DNA of 58,588 nucleotides from Gloeophyllum trabeum ATCC 11539 (Eukaryota > Basidiomycota > Agaricomycetes > Gloeophyllales > Gloeophyllaceae), in NCBI RefSeq assembly GCF_000344685.1, contig NW_006920412.1:1896625-1955212 (forward strand). The letters run 5' to 3'. The notes beneath the pieces were generated by a model, which made no database searches, had not been told where the DNA came from, and saw only the letters and a list, made by a program, of their open reading frames with translations. Positions 33,057 to 45,522 of this stretch are shown one piece after another (the stretch's first letter is position 1; each line of letters opens with the position of its first letter). A program made the translations under genes and the position numbers.

Positions 33057-34719
33057 TCAACCAAACCCTTGCTGACTTCTCGACCCCGGCAAAAATGGCA
33101 TCCTTTGGTTAGATCCTTGCCTCGGCAAAGGTCCTGGGGCACGAGAGGGAGCAGCAGATCCTTGACGCATAGCAGAGTAGTAGCCTGGCGGATTGGGTAA
33201 AGCGTTCTGTCCAGAAGGTGTAGAAGGAACAAATCGCTGATTCGTTCTGGGGGTTAAGGGGATCGATCGGTTGGGAGTTGGAGGTACGAAGCGAGGCGCT
33301 GCAGAGGAAGATTGCTGAGAGGGTCCTGAAGTGCTGGGCTGGCGGTTTATAGGAAGACCGTAATTGCTATGGCCTTGAGGCGTAGGAGGCGGAGGCATAT
33401 GCATTTGGCTTCGACCCGGGCTTCTGACACTGGGCTTACATCGCTTTTGAGATGAAGACTGATAGGGAGGCGGCATCGACTTCCAGTTCTCGCCTTGATC
33501 GTGCGATTGAGCGTGCAGTACTTGAGAACTTCGTATTTGCACCTGTCGGGTGGGCGCTGTCTGCCAATGTGTCAGTACCGGAGGTTGCATGGCAACGTCA
33601 TTTGCGCTATACGCGTATTGTCTGCTTGCGTAAGATGGTGAATACGAGGATCAACGTGAACTAGAAGCGTACTGCAGGAATCTGCTAGAGCCAGGTCTCT
33701 CTCCTGCCCGAGACATTTGCTGCTTAGCCTCGCACGGAACTGCTGGATCGGATCTAATCTCGGAGGCTCTACCAAAAGAGAAACTCGGTTGCAGATGGCT
33801 TGGAGGAAGCGTGAGCCTGCCGGGGCCAACAGGAGTGACTATCGTACGCGGGCTAGAATTCGTCCTGAGAGTATCGGGGTGGCTACCATGGCAGGGTCGA
33901 TGGATGGACTTCATCAGCTCTCACAGCTCAGGTTCCTTGCTTACCGATCAGGGTCTATCATTTGCCGCTTCCCGTTCCCATTGAGGACTTGAGACGGTTC
34001 GTTGCCGTAACCAGAGTATCTTCTAAGCTGCTCATTCTCGTGCTTGAGTTCCTCTACTGCCCTGACCAAGGCCAAAAGTCGACATCTCATCGTGACGGAG
34101 AGGAAATATACCGGTCGAACGGACTTACTTTCGCAAGGCCTTATTCTCAACTATCTCGCCTTTCATGCGGTCCAAGAGAGCTTTCTGCTGGTAGCATTTG
34201 GTTCGATAGTACCCAATCAAAGATGCCATGGCGTCTTGCTGGAACTAAAGGCAGAAAGGATCCGAGTGAATGTCATCGCTGATGACCTGTTAAAGCCGAC
34301 CTTTGCTGCATGTGCTACGCTATCCATAACTTGCGCCGCGGGTCGAAACCAGTCGGACATTGGGGGTTCCATCTGACCGACAATATGCATCCACTAGGCT
34401 GGATGTTGCGACCGGCAATATACGTACGTCGCGCTGCAACGGCATAACCTGAACACCTGCCTCACCGCACTGCGCACAGCTCTGATCAGGGCCTGCGGTA
34501 CTCATATGAGAGACAACTCAGAGGATAAGTTGTACTGGTGCCGCGATGGTGCATTGACTGACTGATATGGTTGTTGCAGATGACATGACCGCATTCAGTG
34601 AGCCAGAATGGAACTTGAGGTTGAACACCAGGCTCCACTGAGAACGGCAAATAGCAGCGAGCGCAGTGAACGAACTCCCAGAAGTTGAAGGTCGATTGTG
34701 CGTGAGGGACCTGCGACAT
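33057..34719 (-). CDS. Zip3/HEI10/RNF212-like RING protein (predicted meiotic E3 ligase)
   Basis: Predicted SUMO or ubiquitin E3 ligase of the Zip3/HEI10 type, which marks crossover sites during meiosis. The start at 34719 gives MSQVPHAQSTFNFWEFVHCA. The RING ligands visible are HCARC, then ECGHVICNNH with a His in the position taken by His in animal HEI10, and after an intron CAQCGEAG. Next comes VMPLQRDMEPPMSDWFRP and a helical region with QQDAMASLIGYYRTKCYQQK, ending in a short coiled coil (VRAVEELKHENEQLRR). The C-terminal half is disordered, with many Pro, Ser, Gln and Arg. About 450 residues. The assignment rests on domain order and spacing; another RING family is possible. Confidence 0.7.
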
Positions 34720-35490
34720 GGCTGGGAGTGGGGACGGGACTGCGAGTCTGCGCAGTCCAGCATTCCGAGACGCGCTTGTGGCGTGTATTTGTACATCTTT
34801 GACTAGTGTCTTGCGCCACTTCACCTTCAGACCTTCAGATTGAGGCGGTTAACGTGACTGCTTGTGGCTGAGGGTAGCACTGCGTACGGTGTAGAAGGGT
34901 TTTCGATGTTTCATGGGAACTATCAGGGATGAGCTATGCCTAGAACTTCCCAATCAGCTCATCGAAGCCTTCCCAGACATCGGCGTTTCCTGCGACCTGC
35001 GAGACTGCAGCGTTCACTCGGATAGTGGGGCCGTGACTTCAGTATATGCGGCGAATTCCACATCATGATGTATGCACATGCCCATCGATGATCTAGAGGG
35101 AAGGACCTTGTGGGCGTCCGTGGCAGAATATATCCGTTGACGTGCGGTGCATATCATGATCAGTCACCATTCGTTTGTTCCGTACAGAGCATTCTGACAG
35201 CCCGGACCGCCTCATGTCTTCGACTTCTAGCGCTGTACATAGCAGCGCCATAGTGAGCTACTCTTTTGTTGCTTGAGCCAACCTTGAGCGCTTATATGCA
35301 GCTTATACTTGGATTTGGTGTGAGTTAGACGACTCTTTTCTTCACCTGCTATCGACGAACGACACGACCTCCGCCACTATCCACTGTCCATCCTTGAACG
35401 TGACAGCAAGTCAGAGCACTTTTCTTCCAAGTCCTGGAAGCCAATTTTTTCATTGAATGGTGCCCGAGCGCTTACTTTGTCCAAATATCA
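34720..35490. promoter_or_regulatory. Divergent intergenic region between RING gene and JmjC gene
   Basis: 771 bp separate two start codons pointing away from each other. No coding exon is evident. It should hold both promoters; pyrimidine-rich tracts occur before 35491. Confidence 0.45.
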
Positions 35491-38400
35491 ATGGAGAGCA
35501 TTCTTTCACCGTCGGTGTGCGCCGACTGTGAGCTGCAGCCACACTGGCCGGGGCCGGTGCCGAAAATGGCGGACATCGAACCGTCTGTGGCGGACGTCGT
35601 GCAAACGATGCAGACACGGCCGAGGTTACTTCCTCGCAATGAGGGCGCGCCATTCGTGACCACCAAAGATTGGTCTCTGGGTGGCCTTCTTGAGCGTAGT
35701 GAGCGCTTTTTCCCAGTCCGCCGCGTTTCAGCTGCCTTGTCTGCTCAGGAGTTGGCAGCTGAGCTCGCGCGGTTCGAGAAGGATGGTGTACCTTTAATCA
35801 TCGAAGGATATCACGAACGCCCAGGATGGCCGAAGCACTTATTGAATGTGGACTGGCTTCTGGGCCAGGACCTCCCAGGTAGTCTTGGGTTGTGCTTCGA
35901 CGCATGTGCCGTCTTGACCGTATGCTCGATGTTTAGAGGTCAGAACTCGCAACGTGCGGGATTGGACCGACGGCAAGATGTGTATGAAGGACTTCATCTC
36001 CACCAGTCGATCGACGAGCCCTTATGCCTCGCCAAATGGTTCGTCATTGCTCTTTAGAAGCTAGCATCGGTCAGACCGTTTCTACCCTAGAGATCACAAG
36101 GTTGTATGGCAAAGATGTCGACTGTCCTAAGGAATGGCAGGACTGGCTCGAAAGCTCTGACGTCTTGCCGTCTGTGTTACTCGAACAGCATGAAGACAAT
36201 CTGATGCAATGTCTCCCTCAAGATGTATGTGTTGTCCGGGAAACAATTTTTCAAGTTGCTGACAGCTTATCTACTGGTAGGAAAAGGTGGAAACGCTGAT
36301 GTGCTACTTCGGTATAGGAGACACCTTTACACCGGCCCACAAGGACTTATGTGCTTCCACTGGTCATAATCTCATGTGCTACACTGAAAATTCCGGATCG
36401 TCCTTCTGGTTCATGACCTCCGGCTCAGCCGCCCACGACGTGTCGCAGTACTTTCAAGGATTAGGTCAAGAGCTTGACCTTGAGACGCACGTAGTGACCA
36501 TCGAGGAGCTCGCTAAAGCCGAGTCTTTCGACGTCTACATCGCCGAGCAAAAGCTAGGCGACCTTGTGTTGGTACCACCACGAAGCTGCCATCAGGTGGT
36601 AAATCACGGAGGCATCACTATCAAGACAAGCTGGTCGAGAATGACCTTGGACGGATTAACGACGGCTTTGTATCATGAGCTACCTATATATCGTCGGTAC
36701 GCCCGTTTAACCATTTCTGCTGTGTGTGAGCTCATCGTAATACTGGCAGGGTCTGTCGTCCAGAGACGTACCGCGTCAAGTCAGTAGTATACCATGCTAT
36801 GATGCGGTATTCGCAGGAGCTCTGGTCGTCCATGAAACCGTCCGGGAATCGCCAATCCGGGCCCTCGACAAGTACTACTCCCATAATGTCAGAGTCTCGC
36901 TTCCCAACTTCGTCTGCAAGGTGCACGTCTCTATCATCTAGGGCTGCGACTCCAGTCGGTCATGCCGATCGCTGCAAAGAGAAACAAAGCCATGCCCTTC
37001 GTAAACTCGTGGGCCTTTTCGATGAAATAATAATTGAAGAGTTCCACCCGGAACATGCTCAGTTGAAGCATCCACTGTCGAATCCGCAGAATTGGCAAGG
37101 CGTTTGCGATTTTTGTGGTTGTGATATATTTCAGAGCTTCTTCGAATGCAGAAACTGCGTTTCCGCAAAGAGCGACGGCCCAGTAATTCCAGGGGATGGT
37201 TTGATAATATGCCCCGCATGCTATGTCGAAGGTCGTATTTGCAAGTGCGAGTGCATGGTGCCTCTACAGCGATTCAAACTTCATGATCTAGTCAGCAAGC
37301 GGAACGAGGCAGCTATTGCATTACTAGGAACCAATCATAGGAGAAGCACCATTTCGCCCGCAAATCTGCGTATAGAAAATTTGCCGTATGTGGCTGTTTC
37401 TACAAAGCTGCCTGAGCTCACGATCTGATGTCTTGCAGACTTAAGGACAGTGATGGCATTCAGAGACTGCGTGTTTTCGAAGCCGCGAGTGTCCTTCATC
37501 AGCTTCGACAGCAAGCTCGGGATAAGGTCAGTCGGTTACGAAGCATGAAATGTCCTTCCTAACCCCCAAACGCAGAGGCAAACGAGGACATGTAGGTCAC
37601 GCCAAGGTGGTATCATCTGGTCTCATGCTCTATGTTACCTTTCCGTTCTGCCGTGCAAGAAGTGCCATTCTGCGCTATGTTTCAGACATGCTCTTCTGCT
37701 CGGCATCCACTCCGCCTCGGCCTTGTTGAAGCGACGGGAGGATGCCTCCTCTGACGAGATGTGGCATGAATTCCACACAACAAACAAACGCGAATTCCTT
37801 TCGAGAAGGCGGCAAGTCAGGGACGCGGAGATTCGGGGAGAGCGTTGGCGACTTGATGATCGCCTTGCCTTAGTGGCCTCCGAATTCAACGTATGCCGGC
37901 CCGCCAATGAACGTTGGACCAAACTCGGCTGGTATGATAACTACATTCAGGTCTCGGGCGTAAGTTGCTCTGGATGATGTCCTCCATTGAATATTAACAT
38001 GTTCGTCTGAGAAGTCTCGGGGGCACTTCCTGAAGGTACCGGTCGATGAGTCAAGAACTATTGCGCCAGGTCGTTCCGTTGTCAGCTCTCCCCTGACCGA
38101 GATCGAGACATCCCCAGACACCGCGCTGGACCAGGAATCTGAACTGATGGAATGCCAGACAGACCCCGCAGCGGCCATCCCTGCCGCTCGAGCACTCCCG
38201 ATATCAAGCGACATTCCAGCCGTTTCTTCGACCTCGACTCTTATATTCGAAGGCGATGCTGAAGTAGAACAGTATCGAACATGGACTTGCCGGTTGCTTC
38301 TAGAATGCGTGGAGATTCCTGCCCGCAAACGACAATCTCCGACATCCAATGGACAGGGGAGAAAAAAGGCAAAGCGTACTACTCCAGTATACGATGCCGG

Positions 38401-40397
38401 GTCTGCGGACCAGGCTCAAGTCGTGCGTATCCCTTCAGTCTTTCTAATATATATCTTACACCATTTTGGTGTATCTCAGGACTATGGATCATCTGGACCA
38501 ATTATGACTTCTGGGTGCACGCAGAGTTTAGCATCTATTTTCGCGTCGCAAACACGTAGGAACGACCTTGCCAGAGAGAATCCTGCGACATCATCCGCGG
38601 CTCGCTCAACGTCTCCGGATCTCCAGCTATCGTCGAAGCCGTCGTTCCGCAAGACTAAACTGAGGAAAGGACCGCCCGGTGAAAGGGGCCATGATTCCGT
38701 CGCCTTCACGTACAACACCTATCACTCTACGTGCGGTAAGTTGAAGTCGCCTCACCAAACCACACAATTGTCGCCGGGCCTCAAGTTTGGACGTGGATCA
38801 CGAAGCAGTAACGTTGCTTCTGGAGCTGACGTTGAGGCTCCAGTACCTTCTCTCGAAGGGGAAAATAACGACGGGAGCGTCGGAACGGAACGGAGGCCTC
38901 CATCGGCTGAGGTCGTCGCAACGTCCAGAACGCAAGAAATATTCTTTGCCCCCTCAAGCCCCGATTCGTCCTCGAATCGCCAGCCGTCTTCAAATGCTGT
39001 CCAGGTCATGGAGGCCCGTTGTAAAGGCAGAGTACAAGGTCGCCCGTCGTCCTCCCATCAAGTTGATAAAGTCGTGGATGCAACTGGCACATCCGGCCCA
39101 GGAGGCTATAATTTGCACTCTCCTGTCGCAGAGGACGAGCTCAGCCAGACTCGGGAAGAACTCAGAGAAACTAGAGAAGAGCTGGGCGAGGCTCAAGAAG
39201 AGCTTGCCAAAACTCGAGATGAGCTCAGGGACATCCGGGATGAGCTTAGGAGGACTCGAGAGGAGCTCACGAACACTCGAGAGGGGCTCCATACAAGAAT
39301 AACAGGCTTCGAGGAAAAACAACAGCTCTTAACAGAACAAGCTCAGAGACATTCAGATCAAATAAAGGAGTGCCTGCAGGTCATGATGCGGAATTCCTCA
39401 GAGCATCATCATCATGTTTCGGCTGCGAATTTGGATGACCGGCCCTACTCGCGAGACGTCAGAATGTGCATGCTCGAGGAACAAGTAAGAACCGTGCAGT
39501 CTCGACTGGATAATGCGCATACTGCACAGACTCTGCTCTTGTCATTACCGAGTCAGTATGTGGTGCCACAAGCAACACCGTTCTACCCTGTAGTGGGACC
39601 TTCTGGTTTCAGAGAATTCAACCAGGTGGGGGTTATCCGTCATGATGCCTTCGGCCATTGAATTTAGGAATGGTGTAGGATCAGCATCAATTCAGACAGC
39701 CTCAAACACTTCCGCCTTCCAACCCCAGGCCTCGGGGTAGGCATGGCAGAGGCGGTTATCACTTTTCAAGAGGGGCTGGCAGTAAGTTACCTGTGTGCAT
39801 TTTTTCGGGGTTGACCATACGACTGCTTCAGGATTTCGTGGTCGTCCTCAAAATCATGCACCACCCTACCATCATCGCCATCACTCCGATTCTTACTCTA
39901 CTAACAGATGGGGCCGCAATGAACCGCCTTCCCGACCTGCATACCTGTCTCGCGATGATCACACACGCACGAAAGCCCCTATAAGTCATGACTACAACAG
40001 TTCCAGACCGAGCGATAGCATGAATGCCAGACGAGGTCAGTCGTGGTCACAAGGCGAGGAAAGGCCGTTTATATCAAGCAGTCGCGGTTCCTCCGTGGAT
40101 CCAGTGGGTCGCGAGCGTTTCACCCGAGAGACTTCCACAGGTATGATCAGCGTTGACATGGTATTACCCATATGACGATCTGACGTTGCACCCCCAGCAC
40201 CTTCAACTACAAGTCATTGGGAAGATGGATATGAACAAGACGTTGACAGCCTAATGCTATCTTCAAAGAAGATGCCGAGTGCCTCCGCATGTATAGGAAA
40301 TGCAGCGCACTCTCTCAGGGGAGATATCCAGATTCAAACCGCTGGCCATACAACCAGTGCTGAGCTTGAGATGGGGCCTAATCCGTGGCGATTATAG
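35491..40397 (+). CDS. Large JmjC-domain protein with zinc-finger, coiled-coil and RG-rich tail
   Basis: Predicted Fe(II)/2-oxoglutarate oxygenase, probably chromatin-related. The N-terminal exon has MESILSPSVCADCELQPHWP and PLIIEGYHERPGWPKHLLNV. The JmjC core contains GDTFTPAHKDLCASTGHNLM, with the H-x-D metal pair, and SCHQVVNHGGITIKTSW, with the distal His. A Cys-rich region follows (VCDFCGCDIF, CRNC, ICPACYVEGRICKCEC), then LPCKKCHSALCFRHALL. After about residue 900 the protein is disordered. It then forms a coiled coil built from ELxxTRE heptads (about 39136-39295), and ends in a His-, Arg- and Gly-rich segment with GYHFSRGAGRGFRGRPQ. Splice joins near 37977-38010, 39625-39690, 39780-39832 and 40140-40198 keep one frame to the TAG at 40397, about 1,350 residues. 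A two-gene model with a break near 38000 is the main alternative. Confidence 0.72.
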
Positions 40398-40414
40398 GTG
40401 ACTATGATGCGATA

Positions 40415-40702
40415 TAGTGCCATCGCATTTCCGCGCGCGTTGTTTGTCTGCGGCCAAATATACTCACCCTTTTCGGGCATCGGCAAATGCGCGGCAAAGG
40501 ACTCGTCGAACTTATCAGAGTAGTTGGCCATACAGCTGGGGGCAAAATATATGGATTTGTGTCCTTACTGTAGCTGTATACACACAATACATATCATGAT
40601 CCTGCCTAGCCAAAGGGTCCCGCGAGACTCGGGAGGCCTTCCGAAGTCGAAAAGGGCATATTCGCGGACAAACAACACGCGCTGCGATGTTCCAAGGCAC
40701 TG
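40415..40702. mobile_element. Short MITE between convergent genes
   Basis: Inverted arms begin TAGTGCCATCGCATTTCC on the left and CAGTGCC, then CATCGCAGCGCGTG, on the complement of the right. Both continue into GTTGTTTGTC and CCCTTTTCG. TA sits outside each end (40413-40414 and 40703-40704). Length 288 bp. A rearranged relative lies at 14985-15090. It is only 17 bp past the stop of the JmjC gene and may lie in its 3' UTR. Confidence 0.65.
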
Positions 40703-40888
40703 TAAGGGCATGTAACCGAACACCTTCTCCACCTTTACCTTAGAGTAGTTTTTCAGATGTACTAGCAATGTCATTATTACCTATCAGAACTGTGCCTAAC
40801 ACAGCCAATTACGAAGCAGGGTATATGAAACGTGCAAAAAAAAGGGGTCCCCGAAATGAAAAGATAGAACAAAAAAGCACAAGGAACG

Positions 40889-42855
40889 TCAGCAACATCG
40901 GCAGCTCAAGACTCTCCATAGTGTAGGCTTGGGCTGCGACGCTTCCCCATCCTGACCATGATAACCGATGTCTCTTGAGACACCAACATCTCCCGCTCTT
41001 GCCCTCACATTAGTTACCGCAGGGGGAGCGGCACCGACGCTAGAAACCATGGGAGAGGCGCGGCCATAGGGCTGCGGTTGGCCGCCGTAGGACTCATCTG
41101 CAGTTTCAGGCCGCGCAAAGTCGTAGCCTGGGGCTGTTGCGTACGGGTGTTGTATTTGACTTAGTCTATTCTGTGACCCGACCGGGATATTGACTTGCGC
41201 AGCGGCAGAGAGAGGTGTGACCTGTCCTGGGGTATTACCGCCTCCAGGTGTAAGAGCTGCCGGTATTTTCCGCTGCTTCGATCCGTGGCGCACAAGGGCT
41301 GGAGAAGGAGGAACGACTCCCCCGGCCTGAGACGCTCTCCGCTGCGAGTCCCGGTGGCGATCCGCGTCCCTTCTACGCTCTGGGTGCGCATTAGAACTAC
41401 CCTGAACTTGTTGCAGCATCTGGCTCTGGCCCTGCAAGGACAATCAGCCATCTAGCAGAGCGATGGTAAGATGTAAAGCATACCGTTGAAGCTTCCCAGC
41501 CTTTACCGCCTATGAGGAGAGATGAGGACTCCTTGATGGATATACGCGCTTAGAGCTCACCGTTGAGCAGATTCCAGTCATATACCTGATCTTCGATATC
41601 ACCATTGTTCTTCAAAACTTTGGCGAAAAGTTCGCGTAGGAAATCGTAGTCCGGTGTTTCCTCGAAACCCAGCTTCCTCACGTAGTTCAGGTATATACCA
41701 AACTCCTCTGTTCTTTCTACCATAAACACATGTACCGAACGTTATAAAGAACAAGAAGCGTACCCGGGAAGCCTTCACAGAGCTCCTTGATAGGAGTAGT
41801 CTGCTTCTTTTCGCCGATTTTCTCGTACTTCTGCTTGTTCGTCGCCGCCTTAAGACCCTGCCATGGAAGGCTGCCACGGAGGAAGTACATGAATACATGA
41901 CCAAGAGCCTCTAAATCATCTCTCCGTGATTGCTCTGTTCGTAACCCGTCAGGCAAAGCATCCTAAACTGGGCATGAGTTGATACGCACCGCGACCCAGG
42001 TGAGTGTTTATACTCATGTAACGAGCCGTACCGCTTAGACTCTTTCGTTCGCGATAGGGTATGTGCTGCTTCGTCTTTGGGTCTCGGTATTGCTTGGCCA
42101 TACCGAAATCAACCACGTGGATAACTTCGAACAAAGTAAGCAATACACCCTGTTCCGTGCGGGGCTACTGACCATTAGCATTCTTTGTCCCGGGTCGACC
42201 AATGAGGAAGTTGTCGGGCTTGATGTCGCGGTATATGAGGTTCTTCTCATGGATCGTCTGGACCCGAGTGATCTATCACGAATGAGGCGAATGTTCACAG
42301 ACACACAATCCAGGTTCACTTACCATTTGCCGCGCAGCCATGCAAACCGTTTTGACCGAAAACTTGCGCCCGCACATGTCGAACAAATCCTCCAAGCTAG
42401 GCCCTAGCAAATCTATCACCAGGATGTTGTGCAGGCCTTCTTGGCCGAAATGGTATATCTGGGGTATTCCCGCTGTAACACAGCCGTCAGGAGGTATTGT
42501 ACAGTCGCCAGAGGAAGACTCACGACAACCGGCCAGTATCCGATACGACCGACACTCATCCCGAAGTTGAGGGGCTTCTGCCTTCCGTGGCTCCTGTGAA
42601 GTCGCGCAGTAAGTTGGCCATCCGATCACAGATGCGTAGGAACCGTTGTCCGCGCACAAACTTGATAGCAACGGTCTGCGAGTTTAGCAGGTTTGTTCCT
42701 ACCACAAGACAGGAGATGAAACAGGTAGACAACTGCAAGTGATAGGTCTTACCTTCAAAGATGACACCGAAGGAGCCTTCGCCGATCTTCCTACCGACCC
42801 GGTAGTGTACGCCGACGACGTTGGCGGTAGACGAGTTATGCGTATGGCTGGACAT
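40889..42855 (-). CDS. Casein kinase I, membrane-anchored Yck type
   Basis: Ser/Thr protein kinase of the CK1 family. The start at 42855 gives [20 protein letters not shown], followed by the glycine loop [15 protein letters not shown] and the VAIK lysine. Later exons give [20 protein letters not shown], then [16 protein letters not shown]. The catalytic loop is [18 protein letters not shown], and the activation segment is [14 protein letters not shown] with [36 protein letters not shown] follows, as usual for CK1. After the kinase domain there is a Pro/Gln/Arg-rich disordered tail ending WRVLSCRCC. The terminal Cys pair suggests palmitoylation, as in yeast Yck1/Yck2, and plasma-membrane location. 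About 480 residues in nine or more exons, all key residues intact. Confidence 0.94.
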
Positions 42856-43187
42856 CGACCCCCACTAGATACGGTCGCTAACAGAAAGGAAAGGAAGGAA
42901 TAGCGGCCAGTAGAGAAAGCCAATTAGCCCAGCCCTGCGGGTCTGAGAGGAGAGGGTAACGTTCGGACTGCGCCGATACAGCCCAAAACGGTCTTCCTGA
43001 GAGCTCGGCAGCCGGCTGCAGTATTTTATCTCGATTTCGCTGTTGGCCTGCGCTCGACAGCTGTGGGGACAGTGGGGTTGAAGTTCGAAAGATAATTCAC
43101 AATAGTACAGTATGGCTTTACAACAGGTAGTATATGAGTACACGGATTAATAATCGTCACCACCTATCGCAACATGTCCAGCGGCGT

Positions 43188-45522
43188 TCATTTCCATCCC
43201 TCCATGTCAAAGACCTTGGAATCGAAGCTGTCGATACACGTGCATCCCACGATGCTCGAGACGCTCACCTGCTGCATCCAGAACTTCAGGCCTTGACGAA
43301 TGCTGTCACTGCTCGCAAGGCCGGTGCAGACGAGAGCCAAGAAACCCACAAATATCCCAAGAAGTCGGATCCGGCGAGCGCGACTTTGCTGCCTGATCCA
43401 AGATTCTCCACCGACAAGGACGAAATGGTTCCATCTTGGCTTGCGTAGAATCCACCAAAACAATGACATCGGTCCCGGGAAGTTGGCGACAACCTTGCCC
43501 TCCCTCCTATCGGACCGATAATAAGAGTGGCATTCCGTCCAGACCGAGTTCTTCAACCGCTCCTGAAGCCATGCATTGTATTCATGGAATGCCTCCTGGC
43601 TTACTTCAAGGGACTTGACGGCCCCATCGATCACAGGCTTTATTAACTGCAGCACCCATTGTATCTAGAAATCTGATCAGAAGAACATAAAAGGCGATCG
43701 CGTCAACCCTCCTACCTGAACCTCCTCGCTAAAAATCACGGAGGAATGGCCTGTAGCCACGTTCGGTCCTGTACACGACCTTATTCAATCTAGGTCACAG
43801 TGAGGATACGGTGGGTACTAACCAAGTAGTGTGTACAAGTTTGGGAATCCCGGTGCGCATGTGCCCATGTACGAAGTGGGCCCACCTTGAGACGCGAAAA
43901 AGTCTTGCAGGTTGAGTTTGTTCTTCCCGCTCATCGGAAGCTTTGGATTCTACAGGTCATGGCGGAGTCGCGATCAGGGTACGAGCTAAGGTTTGTTTTG
44001 TGACTTACCAGGCCATACCCAGTTGCGAAGACGATGACGTCCAGAGACACTTGCTCTCCTGTCCGCAGCTTGATCCCCGACTCCTCAATTCTCTCGATAC
44101 CGTCCCAGACCATCGAAACGTTAGGTCTGTGAAGACTCTCGAGAAAGCCGGGATCAATAATTATACGTTTACAGCCCGGGGCTTCAGTCGTATTGAGAAT
44201 CTATAGGCACTTCAAACAAGGATCAACTCACGAAATGAAGGGATCAGGTATTTGTGGTACTCTTCGGGTGCCGTCTTCTTCATATAGCTAGAAAATACCT
44301 GAAACCATAAAATTAGATACACAGTGGCAACCAGGACAGACAGAAGCGATACCTTCTTGACTACACTAATGAAGAATGCATGCCTCTTATTGAATATGAG
44401 GTAGCCAAACTCTGCCTGTGCCCCCAATTCAGAAAAACAAAGCAGTGCCAAAGAATATGCTCTTAACCTTGACCATCAACCAAATCCGATACAAACGCGT
44501 GGCGAGTGGGGTATGCGAGAAAATCCATCTAGCCCAAGGAGGATATGTGTATTGAATCTGTTCAGTGCCGTTAAATGGGGTACGTCCAGTCCTCGTAACC
44601 TGAGCTAGCGTACTCTTGGGCTGTACCATTGCTGCGTTCTGCAGAAATTAATCACTTCGACGGTAGGATCCTCTGATACTTTGGGTATAAGCTGCGCTCT
44701 GAAGGAATGGTTCAGGTAACTCTCAATGTCCTCAGGGCGTGGCTTACGCGGAGCAGCCGTTACCAATAACTCCGACTCTCTTCCCCTTGAGATCTATGTC
44801 ATGTCTCCAGCGCGCGGAATGCCACGTCAGTCCCTTGAAAGACTCTTGGCCCGGAATGTCGGGAAACAGAGGGTACATGAATCCGCCTATGGCCGACACG
44901 ACTATATGGGCTTCTACTTCCTTCTCCGTGTTGTTAAAGCGGTCAACCGCGGTCAACCGCCACAACTGTTCCCCTTGGTCCCATTGGAGTGTTGTGATGT
45001 CATGATTGAAGAGTGTTTTCCTGCCCAAATTGTGTTTGTGGAATAGGGCCTCCCAATATGCGCGAATTTCTGGCTGCGAAACCAAGTAACTCGACCAGCT
45101 CGGATTTAGCTCGGTTGAAAGTGAGTATGCGTGGCCGGGGACATCTGATCCGCAGCCCTGAGAGCATCTATGTCAGTACAAGTCTCAACAAACTGGCCTG
45201 CGAACAAACAGGGTATGTATTATCCTGCGCACGTTGGCTACTTGAGTACGTTGCACGGGTCACCAACGGCATGACTCACCCGCCATGTCCCGCCTACATC
45301 GCCAGCCCTTTCGTAGATCTGACCAGAACAAAATCAGTCCAGTGGCGAAGACGGATTGGTAAGCTCACGCACCGTAAAGCTGGCATATCTAAGGCGCTCT
45401 TGCAATGCAATAGCCGTTGAAATGCCTGCTATTCTTCGTGCCATTCTGTGTCAGTACTTCAGAGCTCACGACAGCCTCGCTGCTTACCCAGCGCCTACAA
45501 TTGCTATATGGCGATCACCCAT
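43188..45522 (-). CDS. Flavin-containing monooxygenase, Baeyer-Villiger type, with C-terminal membrane anchor
   Basis: FAD- and NADPH-dependent oxygenase. The start at 45522 gives MGDRHIAIVGAG, the first Rossmann motif. Next exons give SFTVYEKAGDVGGTWR-like sequence, then SDVPGHAYSLSTELNPSWSS. The Baeyer-Villiger fingerprint region is ESFKGLTWHSARWRHD. It keeps the F, G, H and W positions but has Arg where Pro or Asp is usual. The NADPH motif is GKRVGVIGNGCSA, and an FATGYG motif follows near 44000. The protein is about 600 residues. After the fold there is a hydrophobic helix (RLLGIFVGFLALVCTGLA, about 43330-43390) that could anchor it in a membrane, and then a short tail. Ten or so introns; the substrate is unknown. 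Confidence 0.87.

Noticed and set aside
40334..40531. 65-codon minus-strand ORF (MANYSDKFDESF...)
   Set aside because: It overlaps the inverted arm of the MITE at 40415 and the antisense of the JmjC 3' end, so it is better explained by the repeat.
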